DNA of 61,494 nt from positions 1-61,494 of the forward strand of contig NZ_JARGOQ010000020.1 of assembly GCF_029233945.1 (NCBI RefSeq). Direction: 5' to 3'. Below the pieces are notes generated by a model. That model was not told where the DNA came from. It saw only the letters and a program-made list of their open reading frames with translations, and ran no database searches. Shown in pieces: positions 8,522-17,138 of this stretch (position 1 is its first letter; each line of letters begins with the position of its first letter). The translations under genes were made by a program, and so were the position numbers. Origin of the DNA: Sneathiella sp. (GTDB taxonomy: Bacteria; Pseudomonadota; Alphaproteobacteria; Sneathiellales; Sneathiellaceae).

Positions 8522-10375
8522 ATGCCCCAATATCGATCGAAGACCACCACGCAGGGACGGAACATGGCGGGCGCCCGGGCACTCTGGCGCGCCACCGGCA
8601 TGACGGATGGCGATTTCGAGAAACCGATTATCGCGATCGCCAACAGCTTTACGCAGTTTGTGCCCGGCCATGTGCATCTGAAGGATCTCGGCCAGATGGT
8701 CGCGCGGGAGATTGAGAAATGCGGCGGTGTGGCCAAGGAATTCAACACCATCGCCGTCGATGACGGGATTGCCATGGGCCATGACGGCATGCTCTACAGC
8801 CTGCCCTCGCGCGAAGTGATCGCCGATGCCGTGGAATATATGGTCAATGGCCATTGCGCCGATGCGCTGGTCTGCATTTCCAACTGCGACAAGATCACAC
8901 CCGGGATGCTGATGGCGGCCATGCGGCTCAATATCCCGGTGGTGTTTGTCTCCGGCGGCCCGATGGAGGCTGGTAAAGGCATGGCCGACGGCAAGGAGAT
9001 TGGCCTCGACCTCATCGACGCGATGATCCAGGCGGCGGACCCGAATGTTTCCGACGCAGAGGTGGCGGAAGTGGAACGCTCGGCCTGTCCGACTTGCGGC
9101 TCCTGCTCGGGCATGTTTACCGCCAATTCCATGAACTGCCTGACCGAAGCGCTCGGCCTTGCGCTGCCCGGGAACGGCAGCATGCTGGCGACCCATGCGG
9201 ATCGCAAGCAGCTCTTCCTCGATGCGGCGCGGACCATTGTCGATATCACCCGCCGTCATTATGAAATGGATGAGCCCGGACTGCTGCCGCGCGAAATCGC
9301 CAGTTTCGAGGCGTTTGAAAATGCGATGACTCTGGATATCGCCATGGGCGGCTCGACCAATACGGTCCTTCATCTTCTTGCCGCCGCGCAGGAAGGGGAG
9401 GTTGATTTCAAGATGGAGGATATTGACCGCCTGAGCCGAGGGGTGCCGCATCTGTGCAAGGTCGCGCCCAGCATCCAGACCTATCATATGGAGGATGTGC
9501 ATCGCGCCGGTGGCATCATGGGCCTCTTGGGGGAGCTGTCCCGGGCGGAGCTTTTGCATACCGACGTGCCGACAGTGCATTCGCCAACCATGGCCGAGGC
9601 GATTGAGCTGTGGGATGTCGTCAAAACCCGCAGTAACACGGTGCAGGAATTTTACCGCGCCGGTCCCGGCGGGGTCCGCACGACCGAGGCGTTCAGCCAG
9701 TCGAAGCGTTACCCCGATCTTGATGTTGACCGGGAAAACGGCTGTATCCGCGCGAAGGAGCATGCCTATTCACAGGATGGCGGGCTTGCCGTTCTTTACG
9801 GGAATATTGCGCTGGATGGTTGTATCGTGAAGACGGCGGGCGTCGATGAGGGCAGCCTCAAATTCTCCGGCCCGGCCCGCGTATTCGAGAGCCAGGACGC
9901 GGCGGTCGAGGCGATCCTCGGTGATGAGATCAAGGCGGGCGACGTCGTCGTTATTGTCTATGAAGGGCCGAAGGGTGGCCCCGGTATGCAGGAAATGCTG
10001 TACCCGACGTCCTACCTCAAATCGAAGGGCCTCGGCAAGCAATGCGCGCTCCTGACCGACGGGCGGTTTTCCGGCGGTACGTCGGGCCTCTCCATCGGCC
10101 ATGTCTCCCCTGAAGCGGCGGAAGGCGGCGCGATTGGCCTGGTGGAGGAGGGGGATATCATCGATATCGACATCCCGAACCGGACGATTAATCTGCGCGT
10201 TTCCGATGACGAGATGGCGAACCGGCGGATCAGGATGGATGCGAAGGGCGATGCCGGATGGGCACCGACCAAGCCGCGTGCCCGCAAAATCACCACCGCC
10301 CTCCGCGCCTACGCCGCGCTCACCACCAGCGCCGCAAGAGGCGCCGTCCGCGACGTCGATCAGCTGAAACGCTAG
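8522..10375 (+). CDS. ilvD: dihydroxy-acid dehydratase
   Basis: Dehydrates 2,3-dihydroxy-acids to 2-keto acids in valine, isoleucine and pantothenate synthesis; cytoplasmic iron-sulfur enzyme. The 617-residue length matches the long E. coli-type IlvD. Cluster cysteines are visible in [10 protein letters not shown] and [12 protein letters not shown], the Mg/substrate region in [11 protein letters not shown], and the C-terminal signature in [12 protein letters not shown] and [11 protein letters not shown]. The ATG follows AAAGAGAAG. It is monocistronic with a terminator just downstream. No leader peptide rich in branched-chain residues was seen upstream, so attenuation is not supported. Confidence 0.97.
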   Translation: MPQYRSKTTTQGRNMAGARALWRATGMTDGDFEKPIIAIANSFTQFVPGHVHLKDLGQMVAREIEKCGGVAKEFNTIAVDDGIAMGHDGMLYSLPSREVIADAVEYMVNGHCADALVCISNCDKITPGMLMAAMRLNIPVVFVSGGPMEAGKGMADGKEIGLDLIDAMIQAADPNVSDAEVAEVERSACPTCGSCSGMFTANSMNCLTEALGLALPGNGSMLATHADRKQLFLDAARTIVDITRRHYEMDEPGLLPREIASFEAFENAMTLDIAMGGSTNTVLHLLAAAQEGEVDFKMEDIDRLSRGVPHLCKVAPSIQTYHMEDVHRAGGIMGLLGELSRAELLHTDVPTVHSPTMAEAIELWDVVKTRSNTVQEFYRAGPGGVRTTEAFSQSKRYPDLDVDRENGCIRAKEHAYSQDGGLAVLYGNIALDGCIVKTAGVDEGSLKFSGPARVFESQDAAVEAILGDEIKAGDVVVIVYEGPKGGPGMQEMLYPTSYLKSKGLGKQCALLTDGRFSGGTSGLSIGHVSPEAAEGGAIGLVEEGDIIDIDIPNRTINLRVSDDEMANRRIRMDAKGDAGWAPTKPRARKITTALRAYAALTTSAARGAVRDVDQLKR

Positions 10376-10401
10376 CCGATAGGCGCGCACCCAACAGAAA
10401 A

Positions 10402-10432
10402 GCCCGCTGGTACGCCCGGCGGGCGTTTTTTT
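10402..10432 (+). terminator. intrinsic terminator of ilvD
   Basis: A 6-bp stem ACGCCC/GGGCGT (10412-10417 with 10421-10426) with a 3-nt loop is followed directly by T residues. An alternative outer pairing GCCCGC (10402-10407) with GCGGGC (10419-10424) also exists. It lies 27 bp after the stop. Confidence 0.8.
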
Positions 10433-10440
10433 GTCACCCT

Positions 10441-11346
10441 TCACAAACTCTTCAGATACTGATGCGCCTCCGTCAGGGTGAGGCCGCGGTTCTCGCGGAG
10501 AAGGGCGGTGGCGCCGAGGGCGTCGCCGCGGCGGACCATCTCGCGGAGGCGGTCTTCCTGTTCCTCCGTTGAGAGGGAGAGGAGTGGGGCTTCCTCCGCC
10601 GCTTCCGCCGTCTCCGTCCGGTAGAGACCGTTCAGAATGCCCTCCGCCTCCTTCATCGACGGGGTGAGGCGGGTCTTGCGGGTTTTCCAGTCAATGCGGA
10701 TGATGCCGGTCTCTGTCATTAGCTTGATGTCCGACCCCTTGGCGTTTGCGGTCACCCCCTTGATCCAGGTCGGCCCCTTGCGGCGGCGTTCTTCTTCAAG
10801 CGCGGTGGCAACCCTGGCAAGATCGTCCCCATAAAGTGCAATCTCAAGGCTTTCCTCCTTGTGGACATGATTATCCTCCGGCACGTCCGCATCGGTCACC
10901 ATGCGGGTTTTCTGTCCCATGAAGCGGAGCGCGCGGATTTCCCGTTTTGGGATAAAGGCGACGATGGGGTCAGCGGCATTTAAGCGGTGATCGCTGTAAT
11001 TGCGGAGCTTGAGATAGAGCCCTTCCGGCGCGGCGCGCAGCGTCCAGTTGCTTTGCTTCATCGCGGCGACGGCGGAGGAGAGAAAGACCAGGCCAACAAG
11101 CGCGCAGGTCAGGACAATCACGCCGCAAAAGAGCCAGATAAAGATCGCGAACAGGATACTGAAGAGGGAGTCGCCCCTGCTGAACAGATCGTTCGCCCCC
11201 AGAAAAGCCGGAAATACGACGCTCCAACCCAGGAGGAACAGCGCAACAATCAAATGCCCTTTCCAGGACATTTTTGCGGTCAGGAGCGCGGGGTTTTGCC
11301 GCGCCTCGTCTTCCGTGATCAGGTCAATTTTTCCATACCGGCCCAT
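10441..11346 (-). CDS. membrane protein with L7/L12 C-terminal-like tail, unknown function
   Basis: 301 residues. Two membrane helices lie near residues 28-50 and 60-93. They are followed by a soluble middle domain of β-rich character (PH-like by appearance only: APEGLYLKLRNY, FIPKREIRALRFMG) and an acidic linker. The last 30 residues (GDALGATALLRENRGLTLTEAH) resemble the C-terminal helix-turn of ribosomal protein bL12, a module found at the ends of several uncharacterised membrane proteins. The stop lies 8 bp beyond the ilvD terminator on the opposite strand. No function is claimed. Confidence 0.7.
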   Translation of the reverse strand: MGRYGKIDLITEDEARQNPALLTAKMSWKGHLIVALFLLGWSVVFPAFLGANDLFSRGDSLFSILFAIFIWLFCGVIVLTCALVGLVFLSSAVAAMKQSNWTLRAAPEGLYLKLRNYSDHRLNAADPIVAFIPKREIRALRFMGQKTRMVTDADVPEDNHVHKEESLEIALYGDDLARVATALEEERRRKGPTWIKGVTANAKGSDIKLMTETGIIRIDWKTRKTRLTPSMKEAEGILNGLYRTETAEAAEEAPLLSLSTEEQEDRLREMVRRGDALGATALLRENRGLTLTEAHQYLKSL

Positions 11347-11411
11347 AACTTCGCGCCCCTTTGGTCATCGTCAGGGGCAGAATAGCCGGAAATCCTTAAT
11401 ATTTTTCTGAA

Positions 11412-12179
11412 CTAGTCCGCAAGATCGACCCAGATCGGCGTATGATCGGAGGGTTTTTCCTGACCGCGCGGGTCCTTGTCGATGCCGACCTCCGTCATCC
11501 GGTCGGCAGCCTGCGGGGAGAGGAGGAGATGATCGATGCGGATGCCGTTATCCTTCTGCCACGCCCCGCGCTGGTAATCCCAGTAGGTGTAATTCACCTC
11601 ACTCGTGAAAGCGCGGTAGGCGTCCGCATAGCCCAAATTAAGAATCTGGCGAAAACGATTGCGGCTCTCGGGGCGGGTGAGGGCGTCGCCTTCCCAGGCT
11701 TTCGGGTCATAGCAATCCTCATCCTGCGGGATCACATTGTAATCACCGCCCAGCACAATGGGTTCTTCCAGCGTGAGAAGATATTTCGCGCGGGTGATCA
11801 GACGGTCCATCCATCCAAGCTTGTAGGGGAATTTCTCCGTGTCGGTCGGGTTGCCGTTGGGTAAGTAGATGGAGGCGATACGAACATTGTTGATGGTCGC
11901 CTCGATATAGCGGGCCTGCTCATCCGCGTCATCGCCCGGCAGGCCGCGCATCACATCCTCGATCGGGGATTTCGAGAGGATCGCCACGCCGTTATAGGTT
12001 TTCTGGCCATGAGTCTCGACATTATAGCCAAGATCCTCCACCTCCAGGCGGGGGAAGTTGTCGTCAATGACTTTCAGTTCCTGCAGGCAGAGGACATCCG
12101 GCGCATAGTCTTTTAAGTAATCGGTAAGCCGCGGCAGGCGGGCTTTCACCGAATTGACGTTCCAGCTGGCTATCTTCAT
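11412..12179 (-). CDS. xthA: exodeoxyribonuclease III / AP endonuclease
   Basis: Acts on abasic sites and 3' ends during base-excision repair. The 255-residue EEP-fold protein shows the N-terminal MKIASWNVNSVKARL, catalytic Glu in CLQELKV, GGDYNVIP, and the terminal SDHTPIW with its catalytic His. The start at 12179 is chosen over an in-frame ATG at 12200 because homologues begin MKIASWNVN and a purine-rich AGGGGTGAT precedes it. It lies downstream of erpA on the same strand, separated by a bidirectional terminator, so it is probably transcribed separately or by read-through. Confidence 0.96.
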   Translation of the reverse strand: MKIASWNVNSVKARLPRLTDYLKDYAPDVLCLQELKVIDDNFPRLEVEDLGYNVETHGQKTYNGVAILSKSPIEDVMRGLPGDDADEQARYIEATINNVRIASIYLPNGNPTDTEKFPYKLGWMDRLITRAKYLLTLEEPIVLGGDYNVIPQDEDCYDPKAWEGDALTRPESRNRFRQILNLGYADAYRAFTSEVNYTYWDYQRGAWQKDNGIRIDHLLLSPQAADRMTEVGIDKDPRGQEKPSDHTPIWVDLAD

Positions 12180-12193
12180 ATCACCCCTCGCGC

Positions 12194-12227
12194 AAAACAA
12201 AAGCCCGGCGAAAACCGGGCCTTTTTT
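12194..12227. terminator. bidirectional hairpin terminator between erpA and xthA
   Basis: The 6-bp GC stem GCCCGG/CCGGGC (12203-12208 with 12215-12220) has a 6-nt loop, TTTTTT on the + side and, read on the minus strand, TTTTGTTTT. It lies just after the erpA stop in the direction of transcription. Confidence 0.65.
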
Positions 12228-12248
12228 CTAGCATCTTTGCCGCCTCAA

Positions 12249-12599
12249 TCAAATGGCAAATGACGATCCGCAGGAGCAGGAGGCCGTGGCGTTGGGGTTC
12301 TTGATCTGGAAGGACGCGCCGATCATGTCATCGACAAAATCAATCTCCGACCCGGCGAGATACATCAACGACATCTGGTCCACCAGCAGGGTCGCGCCCT
12401 TGTTGGTCACCGCCACATCGTCCGGGTTTTGCGTATCCTCCAGATCAAAGCTGTACTGAAAGCCCGAGCAGCCGCCGCCATTGACCGCGACGCGCAGCAT
12501 CTTCTTGTCGGAGTTCATTTCCTCGACAATGGCATTAATCCGGTCCGCTGCCGAAGTCGACAGCTTGACGGGAGGCTCCATTGTATCCATGACAGACAT
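12249..12599 (-). CDS. erpA: iron-sulfur cluster insertion protein, A-type carrier
   Basis: A-type Fe-S carrier delivering clusters to target enzymes (116 residues). The three conserved cysteines are present: one in NGGGCSGFQY and two in the C-terminal CSCGSSF. HesB/IscA family; ErpA is the usual occupant of this locus in alphaproteobacteria, beside xthA and upstream of dgt and argS. Here the dgt gene is absent and the argS position holds a truncated homologue. The start is the ATG of MSVMDTM; a second Met at residue 4 is also possible. Confidence 0.92.
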   Translation of the reverse strand: MSVMDTMEPPVKLSTSAADRINAIVEEMNSDKKMLRVAVNGGGCSGFQYSFDLEDTQNPDDVAVTNKGATLLVDQMSLMYLAGSEIDFVDDMIGASFQIKNPNATASCSCGSSFAI

Positions 12600-12718
12600 C
12601 GTACTTAAATTCCCATCTTACAAAGACAAACCGCCTTCGTTATAGAGACTATATAGCAAATGATGTATTAATCCTATGCCTGTTTGTCAATCGACGGTCC
12701 CGAAAAGGTGCCTGCATT

Positions 12719-13744
12719 ATGTCCATCAGCTATATAACCGAGGCCCGGGAGGCACTTCACTCCACATTCGATGCGGTTGAGTTTGCGGATCAGGCGGAAA
12801 AAGCGGCGATCCTGCGGGAGGTGACGTTGCGTCCGCCAAAGGAAAAATCTTATGGTGATCTCTCAACAAACACCTGTATTATTTTGAAATCAAAAAAGAA
12901 TATAGACTTTAAATCCATCTCGGAAAAGCTTGTTACCGCCTTTAGTGAGATGGCGGAGGTTAGCGATGTTCGCCTGGAGGATAACGGCTATATCAACATT
13001 AAATATTCTGTAAAACACTGGTTAAATAATATTTTACTGGTGTTGAGTGACGGGTTGGAATTCGGCCTGGAGAGGATAGCCGCGAAAAATTGCGTTTTCC
13101 CGGCACCGGCGGAAGTTGTTGACCTCGCGAGTTTCCGTGAGCAGGCAAATTTTGAGGCGCTGGACCGTATTGCGGTGCTGACTGGCGCGGAGGTGGTGCG
13201 CGAGCCTCTGCCAGTGCGGGAGGCAGCGGGGTTCCCCCATAAAACGGCAATTGCAAAATGCACCGAGGCGAAGACACGCTTTGCCGTTATCGCCAATCCG
13301 CCCGGCTTTATCGATGCGTTCAGCCCTATTTTAGCCATAGACCGGCACTATGATAATCCGGTTTTCGCGATACCTTACGCGCGCCTGATGCTACAACGGC
13401 TCGGCGCGACGGCGGAGGCGGCGGAAACCGGTATGAGTGACGGGGTGGATATGTCGGTTCTGAAATTGCCGGAGGAGGTGGCGCTGGCGCGGCTTTTGAG
13501 CGACTGGCCGCTGGCGCTTGAACGGTCGATGCGCAAACGGGACGCATTTTATCTCGCCTCTTTCCTCCAGGCGCTTTCCTTGCTATTTTTCAAACTCAAT
13601 AAACGGGTGCATCCTGTATCGTCAAACTATCTGACGGCGGAGGCGGAGCGACCGGCGCGCCTTTGCTTGCTGGGTGCGCTTGATGTAATTTTAATCGGCG
13701 GCGTGAGGCTTCTCGGCGTTGATGCAGTAAAGGAGTATGGTTAA
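12719..13744 (+). CDS. arginyl-tRNA synthetase-like protein lacking the catalytic core
   Basis: 341 residues versus about 580 in intact alphaproteobacterial ArgRS. Residues 1-110 match the ArgRS N-terminal (Add1) domain: RPPKEKSYGDLSTN, then VRLEDNGYINIKY. Residues 112-170 align to the start of the Rossmann core (ALDRIAVLTGAEVVREP…REAAG for the usual [25 protein letters not shown] pattern), but the GPxHxGH motif is gone. About 225 core residues, including KMSK, are missing. The protein resumes near TRFAVIANPPGFIDAF and continues through a complete DALR anticodon-binding domain (DNPVFAIPYARLM to LLGVDAVKEYG). It is one uninterrupted frame, placed exactly where argS sits before the SPOR gene. 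It cannot charge tRNA; it is a pseudo-enzyme or a frame-preserving relic. Confidence 0.88.
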   Translation: MSISYITEAREALHSTFDAVEFADQAEKAAILREVTLRPPKEKSYGDLSTNTCIILKSKKNIDFKSISEKLVTAFSEMAEVSDVRLEDNGYINIKYSVKHWLNNILLVLSDGLEFGLERIAAKNCVFPAPAEVVDLASFREQANFEALDRIAVLTGAEVVREPLPVREAAGFPHKTAIAKCTEAKTRFAVIANPPGFIDAFSPILAIDRHYDNPVFAIPYARLMLQRLGATAEAAETGMSDGVDMSVLKLPEEVALARLLSDWPLALERSMRKRDAFYLASFLQALSLLFFKLNKRVHPVSSNYLTAEAERPARLCLLGALDVILIGGVRLLGVDAVKEYG

Positions 13745-14581
13745 GTGACTGACGATGATGATTATCTGGACGATGACTTCTACGATGGCGAAGATGAGCC
13801 GCGTTTCAGCCGCAAGAAATGGATTGGCGGCATTCTCGCCCTGTTGATCATCGGCGGTTTCGGGATCGGCATCTGGTATGCCTATGATCAGGGCGTTAAA
13901 AAGGGCGTCCAGCTCGCCCCGCCAATCATCAGCGCCGACACATCGCCCGTCAAGGTCAAGCCCGACGATCCGGGCGGGATGGATATCCCCAATCAGGACA
14001 AACAGGTCTTTAACGTGCTGAAATCCGGCGACGCGCCTGAGAAGGTGGAAAAACTGATGCCGCCACCGGAAGACGCGATCAAGGATGAGGCGACTGAGAC
14101 GGCAGCCGTGAGCGAGGCCGAAAAGGCTGCGGACGAGAACAAGCTTGAAACCCTGATCGAGAAGGCAACGAAGGACGCGCCCACGGCGGATGCCGCAGCA
14201 TCCGAGGCAGCGGAACCGGCCGAAAAACCTGAGGTGATGGTCGAGAAGATTGAACCCAAGGTAGAGGAGAAAAAGGTCGAGGTGGCGGCGGCACCGGTGC
14301 CCAAAAAGGTTGAGGAACCCAAGACGAGCGGGCCGCTTTACCGGGTGCAGGTTGGCTCTTTCCGCTCTCCCGACGCGGCGGAGAAACAATGGTCAACGCT
14401 TTCCGCCAAGCATAAGTCGCTTCTCTCCGGCCTTAACTACCGGGTACAGGATGTTGATGTGAAGGACAAGGGCAAGTACTACCGCCTGCAACTTGGGGCC
14501 TATGGCAGCCGGGACGGCGCGAACAAGCTTTGCAGTGATCTAAAGGCGCAAAAGCAGGATTGTCTCGTTGTCAGGGGCTGA
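13745..14581 (+). CDS. SPOR-domain membrane protein
   Basis: 278 residues: an acidic cytoplasmic N-terminus (MTDDDDYLDDDFYDGEDEP), a single membrane helix near 30-48, a long Ala/Glu/Lys-rich periplasmic linker, and a SPOR domain at about 200-278 (YRVQVGSFRSPDAAEKQW, YYRLQLGAYGSRDGANKLC). SPOR domains bind denuded glycan at the division septum, so a role in division or peptidoglycan remodelling is likely. It starts with GTG one base after the stop of the ArgRS-like gene, showing cotranscription, and its end overlaps nagZ by 14 bp. Confidence 0.88.
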   Translation: MTDDDDYLDDDFYDGEDEPRFSRKKWIGGILALLIIGGFGIGIWYAYDQGVKKGVQLAPPIISADTSPVKVKPDDPGGMDIPNQDKQVFNVLKSGDAPEKVEKLMPPPEDAIKDEATETAAVSEAEKAADENKLETLIEKATKDAPTADAAASEAAEPAEKPEVMVEKIEPKVEEKKVEVAAAPVPKKVEEPKTSGPLYRVQVGSFRSPDAAEKQWSTLSAKHKSLLSGLNYRVQDVDVKDKGKYYRLQLGAYGSRDGANKLCSDLKAQKQDCLVVRG

Positions 14582-15608
14582 TCTTTCCAGCTGCCGCTCC
14601 GTCATTTTTGGCTGTGAAGGAACGAAGCTGACCGCGGCGGAGAAGAAATTCTTCAAGGCGGAGCAGCCCTTCGGCTTTATCCTGTTCGCTCGTAATGTGG
14701 AGACACCAAAACAGCTCAAGAAACTCGTGAAATCCCTGCGGTCGGCGGTCGGGCGGCCCGATGCGCCGGTCCTGATCGATCAGGAGGGGGGCCGGGTGCA
14801 GCGCTTGCGCGCGCCCCACTGGTTCGAGGCGAAACCCTTCGGCTATTTCGGAAAACTCTATCAATCCGATCCGGACAAGGCGATTGAGGCCTTGCGCCTG
14901 ACGACCCGGCTGATCGCGGCGGACCTTAACGACGCCGGAATCACTGTGGATTGCACGCCCTGTCTTGATCTTTCCCTGCCGGAGACTGTCGAAGCCATTG
15001 GCGACCGGGCCTTTGACGGCGATCCGCAGGCCATTGCCCGCCTCGGCGCGGTGGTGGCGGAGGAAATGCTGACCGCCGGGATCATTCCCGTGATCAAGCA
15101 TATGCCGGGCCATGGCCGCGCAACCGTCGATAGCCATCACGCCTTGCCCCATGTCGGTGCAGAGCTGGAAATGCTGGAGGAGACGGATTTCGCGCCCTTC
15201 AAGGCCCTTTCCATGCTACCCTGGGGGATGACCAGCCATATCGTCTTTGACGCCATCGATGCGGATCATCCGGCGACCCAGTCCGCCGCCGTCATCAAGG
15301 ATATTATCCGGGGTGAGATCGGCTTTAACGGGCTTCTGCTGACCGATGACCTCAATATGGAGGCGCTGTCGGGCAGTCTGCCCGAACGGGCGACCGCCGC
15401 GCTGGAGGCCGGGGTGGATATCGTGCTGCATTGTTCCGGTGTCCTTATCGAGATGGAGGAAGTGGCTGCTGTCTGCCCGCCCCTGACGGAGGAGGCCAAG
15501 GCGCGGATCAATCTTGGCAATCAGGTGTTCAACCATACCCCGGACAAGATGGACGCAAAGGTGGATCTCGCCCGGCTTAACGATCTTCTGGAAATGGGCG
15601 TCGCCTGA
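14568..15608 (+). CDS. nagZ: β-N-acetylhexosaminidase (GH3)
   Basis: Removes N-acetylglucosamine from muropeptides during peptidoglycan recycling (cytoplasm). The GH3 signature KHMPGHGRATVDSHHALP (about residues 176-193) contains the catalytic His/Asp dyad, and the nucleophile Asp lies in LLLTDDLNMEAL. The substrate loop DQEGGRVQRL is present. The length of 346 is normal. The predicted start is TTG at 14568, 14 bp inside the SPOR gene; no ATG is available before the conserved region. It belongs to the envelope operon with the SPOR, M50 and scpAB genes. Confidence 0.92.
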   Translation: MSGADLSSCRSVIFGCEGTKLTAAEKKFFKAEQPFGFILFARNVETPKQLKKLVKSLRSAVGRPDAPVLIDQEGGRVQRLRAPHWFEAKPFGYFGKLYQSDPDKAIEALRLTTRLIAADLNDAGITVDCTPCLDLSLPETVEAIGDRAFDGDPQAIARLGAVVAEEMLTAGIIPVIKHMPGHGRATVDSHHALPHVGAELEMLEETDFAPFKALSMLPWGMTSHIVFDAIDADHPATQSAAVIKDIIRGEIGFNGLLLTDDLNMEALSGSLPERATAALEAGVDIVLHCSGVLIEMEEVAAVCPPLTEEAKARINLGNQVFNHTPDKMDAKVDLARLNDLLEMGVA

Positions 15609-16294
15609 TGGATTTTGGCAATATTTTCTACCAGATTTCCATCTGGATTATCCCGGCGCTCGCGGCCATTACCCTGCATGAAGCGGCGCATGGCTTCGTT
15701 GCCTGGAAACTCGGCGATGACACGGCCAAGCGGCAGGGGCGGGTAACCTTCAATCCGTTCAAGCATATCGACCCGATGGGCACGATCATCATTCCGGGCA
15801 TTTTGCTGCTGATCAAGGCGCCGTTCCTGTTCGGCTATGCGAAGCCGGTGCCGGTGAACTTCGGTCGCCTGAACAATCCGCGCCGCGATATGATCTGGGT
15901 GGCGCTGGCCGGGCCGGGCATGAATTTCCTGCTGGCCTTCCTTTTTGCGCTCGGCTTTCATCTTCTGCCGCTCTTTCCGGGAGAGGTGGCTGAATGGCTC
16001 GCACATAATTGCAAAAATGGTATTATTCTCAATGTGGTGCTGGGTGTTTTTAACCTGCTGCCGCTGCCGCCGCTGGATGGCGGGCGGGTCGCCGTCGGCA
16101 TTCTGCCCGACAGTCTCGCCCTGCCGCTCGCCCGGCTGGAACGCTATGGATTTTTCATCCTGATCGGGGTGATTTTCCTTCTTCCCATGATCACGCGCCA
16201 ACTCGGCATGGAGGTTGATCTGCTGAACTGGCTGTTCACCGGACCGATCAGCTATGTGGTCAATCTGATTGCCAATCTGGCCGGTCTGGGATAG
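15608..16294 (+). CDS. site-2-protease-like M50 metalloprotease
   Basis: Membrane-embedded zinc protease of 228 residues. The zinc motif HEAAH (HExxH) lies at about residues 24-28 in the first helix, and the third ligand is in the later NLLPLPPLDGGRV motif. NPFKHIDPMGT is the conserved short loop of the minimal S2P/YwhC-like group, which lacks a PDZ domain. Likely role: cleavage within transmembrane segments of unknown substrates. The ATG overlaps the nagZ stop (TGATG), so translation is coupled. Confidence 0.9.
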   Translation: MDFGNIFYQISIWIIPALAAITLHEAAHGFVAWKLGDDTAKRQGRVTFNPFKHIDPMGTIIIPGILLLIKAPFLFGYAKPVPVNFGRLNNPRRDMIWVALAGPGMNFLLAFLFALGFHLLPLFPGEVAEWLAHNCKNGIILNVVLGVFNLLPLPPLDGGRVAVGILPDSLALPLARLERYGFFILIGVIFLLPMITRQLGMEVDLLNWLFTGPISYVVNLIANLAGLG

Positions 16295-16343
16295 GCTTTT
16301 GCGATGCTGACAGGCACAGAAATCAGAGTAAAGGCGGCGCACC

Positions 16344-17138
16344 GTGGATAAGGGCTCCTTCGACGAGGCGGGAGAGAAAAACCCCGATGTTATCCCGCTT
16401 CCCACGCATGCGCTGCTGGTCGATCTTGATGGCTATGAAGGGCCGCTGGATGTGCTCTTGGTGCTGGCGCGGGACCAGAAGGTAGATCTTCTTAAAATTT
16501 CCATTTTGCAGCTGGCGGAGCAGTATCTCGCCTTTATCGAGCAGGCCCGCGCGCTCCGCCTTGAGGTGGCGGCGGATTATCTGGTGATGGCGGCCTGGCT
16601 TGCCTATCTGAAGTCGCGCCTGTTGCTCCCGGCGGAGGAAGACGATGGCCCGACCGGAGAGGAACTGGCGGACCGGCTGGCCTTTTTGCTGAAAAAGCTG
16701 GAGGCGATGCGCGACGCGGCGGAAAAGCTGACGAACGGCACGGTCGTCGGGCGCGACCGGATGCAGCGCGGCAGGCCCGAGGCGATCCGGATTACCCGCC
16801 ATTCGAAATATGATTGTACGTTACGGGAGTTGCTTCAGGCCTATGCCGCGCAGAAGGAACGCAAGGGCATCATCAATCCGCTCCGCCTGATGCGCGACGC
16901 TGTCTTCTCGGTGGAGGCGGCGCTCGACCGGCTTGAAAAGATGCTCGGCACCCTGCCGGAATGGACGGATTTGATGGCGTATCTGCCGGAGAATATCTCC
17001 GATCCGTTCAGCCGCCGCTCGGCCCAGGCCTCGACCTTGCTGGCGAGCCTGCAGATGGCGAAAGAGGGGCAGCTTGAGCTGCGTCAGGGCGCGACATTCG
17101 GCCCCATTCAGGTGAAAAAGAGGAATAGCGAGAAATGA
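16344..17138 (+). CDS. scpA: segregation and condensation protein A
   Basis: Kleisin subunit linking SMC heads in chromosome condensation (264 residues). The N-terminal signature YEGPLDVLLVLARDQKVDL and the following helical SMC-binding domain are clear; the C-terminal winged-helix segment ends near TFGPIQVKK. It starts with GTG at 16344. The neighbour scpB overlaps its stop by 4 bp. No smc gene is in the window. The usual alphaproteobacterial neighbours nagZ and tat genes are near. Confidence 0.93.
   Translation: MDKGSFDEAGEKNPDVIPLPTHALLVDLDGYEGPLDVLLVLARDQKVDLLKISILQLAEQYLAFIEQARALRLEVAADYLVMAAWLAYLKSRLLLPAEEDDGPTGEELADRLAFLLKKLEAMRDAAEKLTNGTVVGRDRMQRGRPEAIRITRHSKYDCTLRELLQAYAAQKERKGIINPLRLMRDAVFSVEAALDRLEKMLGTLPEWTDLMAYLPENISDPFSRRSAQASTLLASLQMAKEGQLELRQGATFGPIQVKKRNSEK

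Noticed and set aside
8489-9763. 424-residue minus-strand frame inside ilvD
   Set aside because: Shadow of ilvD; histidine- and arginine-rich with no family resemblance.
12719-13744. A frameshifted or wrongly assembled normal argS
   Set aside because: The two preserved domains lie in one uninterrupted frame and the missing core is not present in any other frame or nearby, so a simple frameshift does not explain it. A clean assembly deletion cannot be excluded and is listed as a test.
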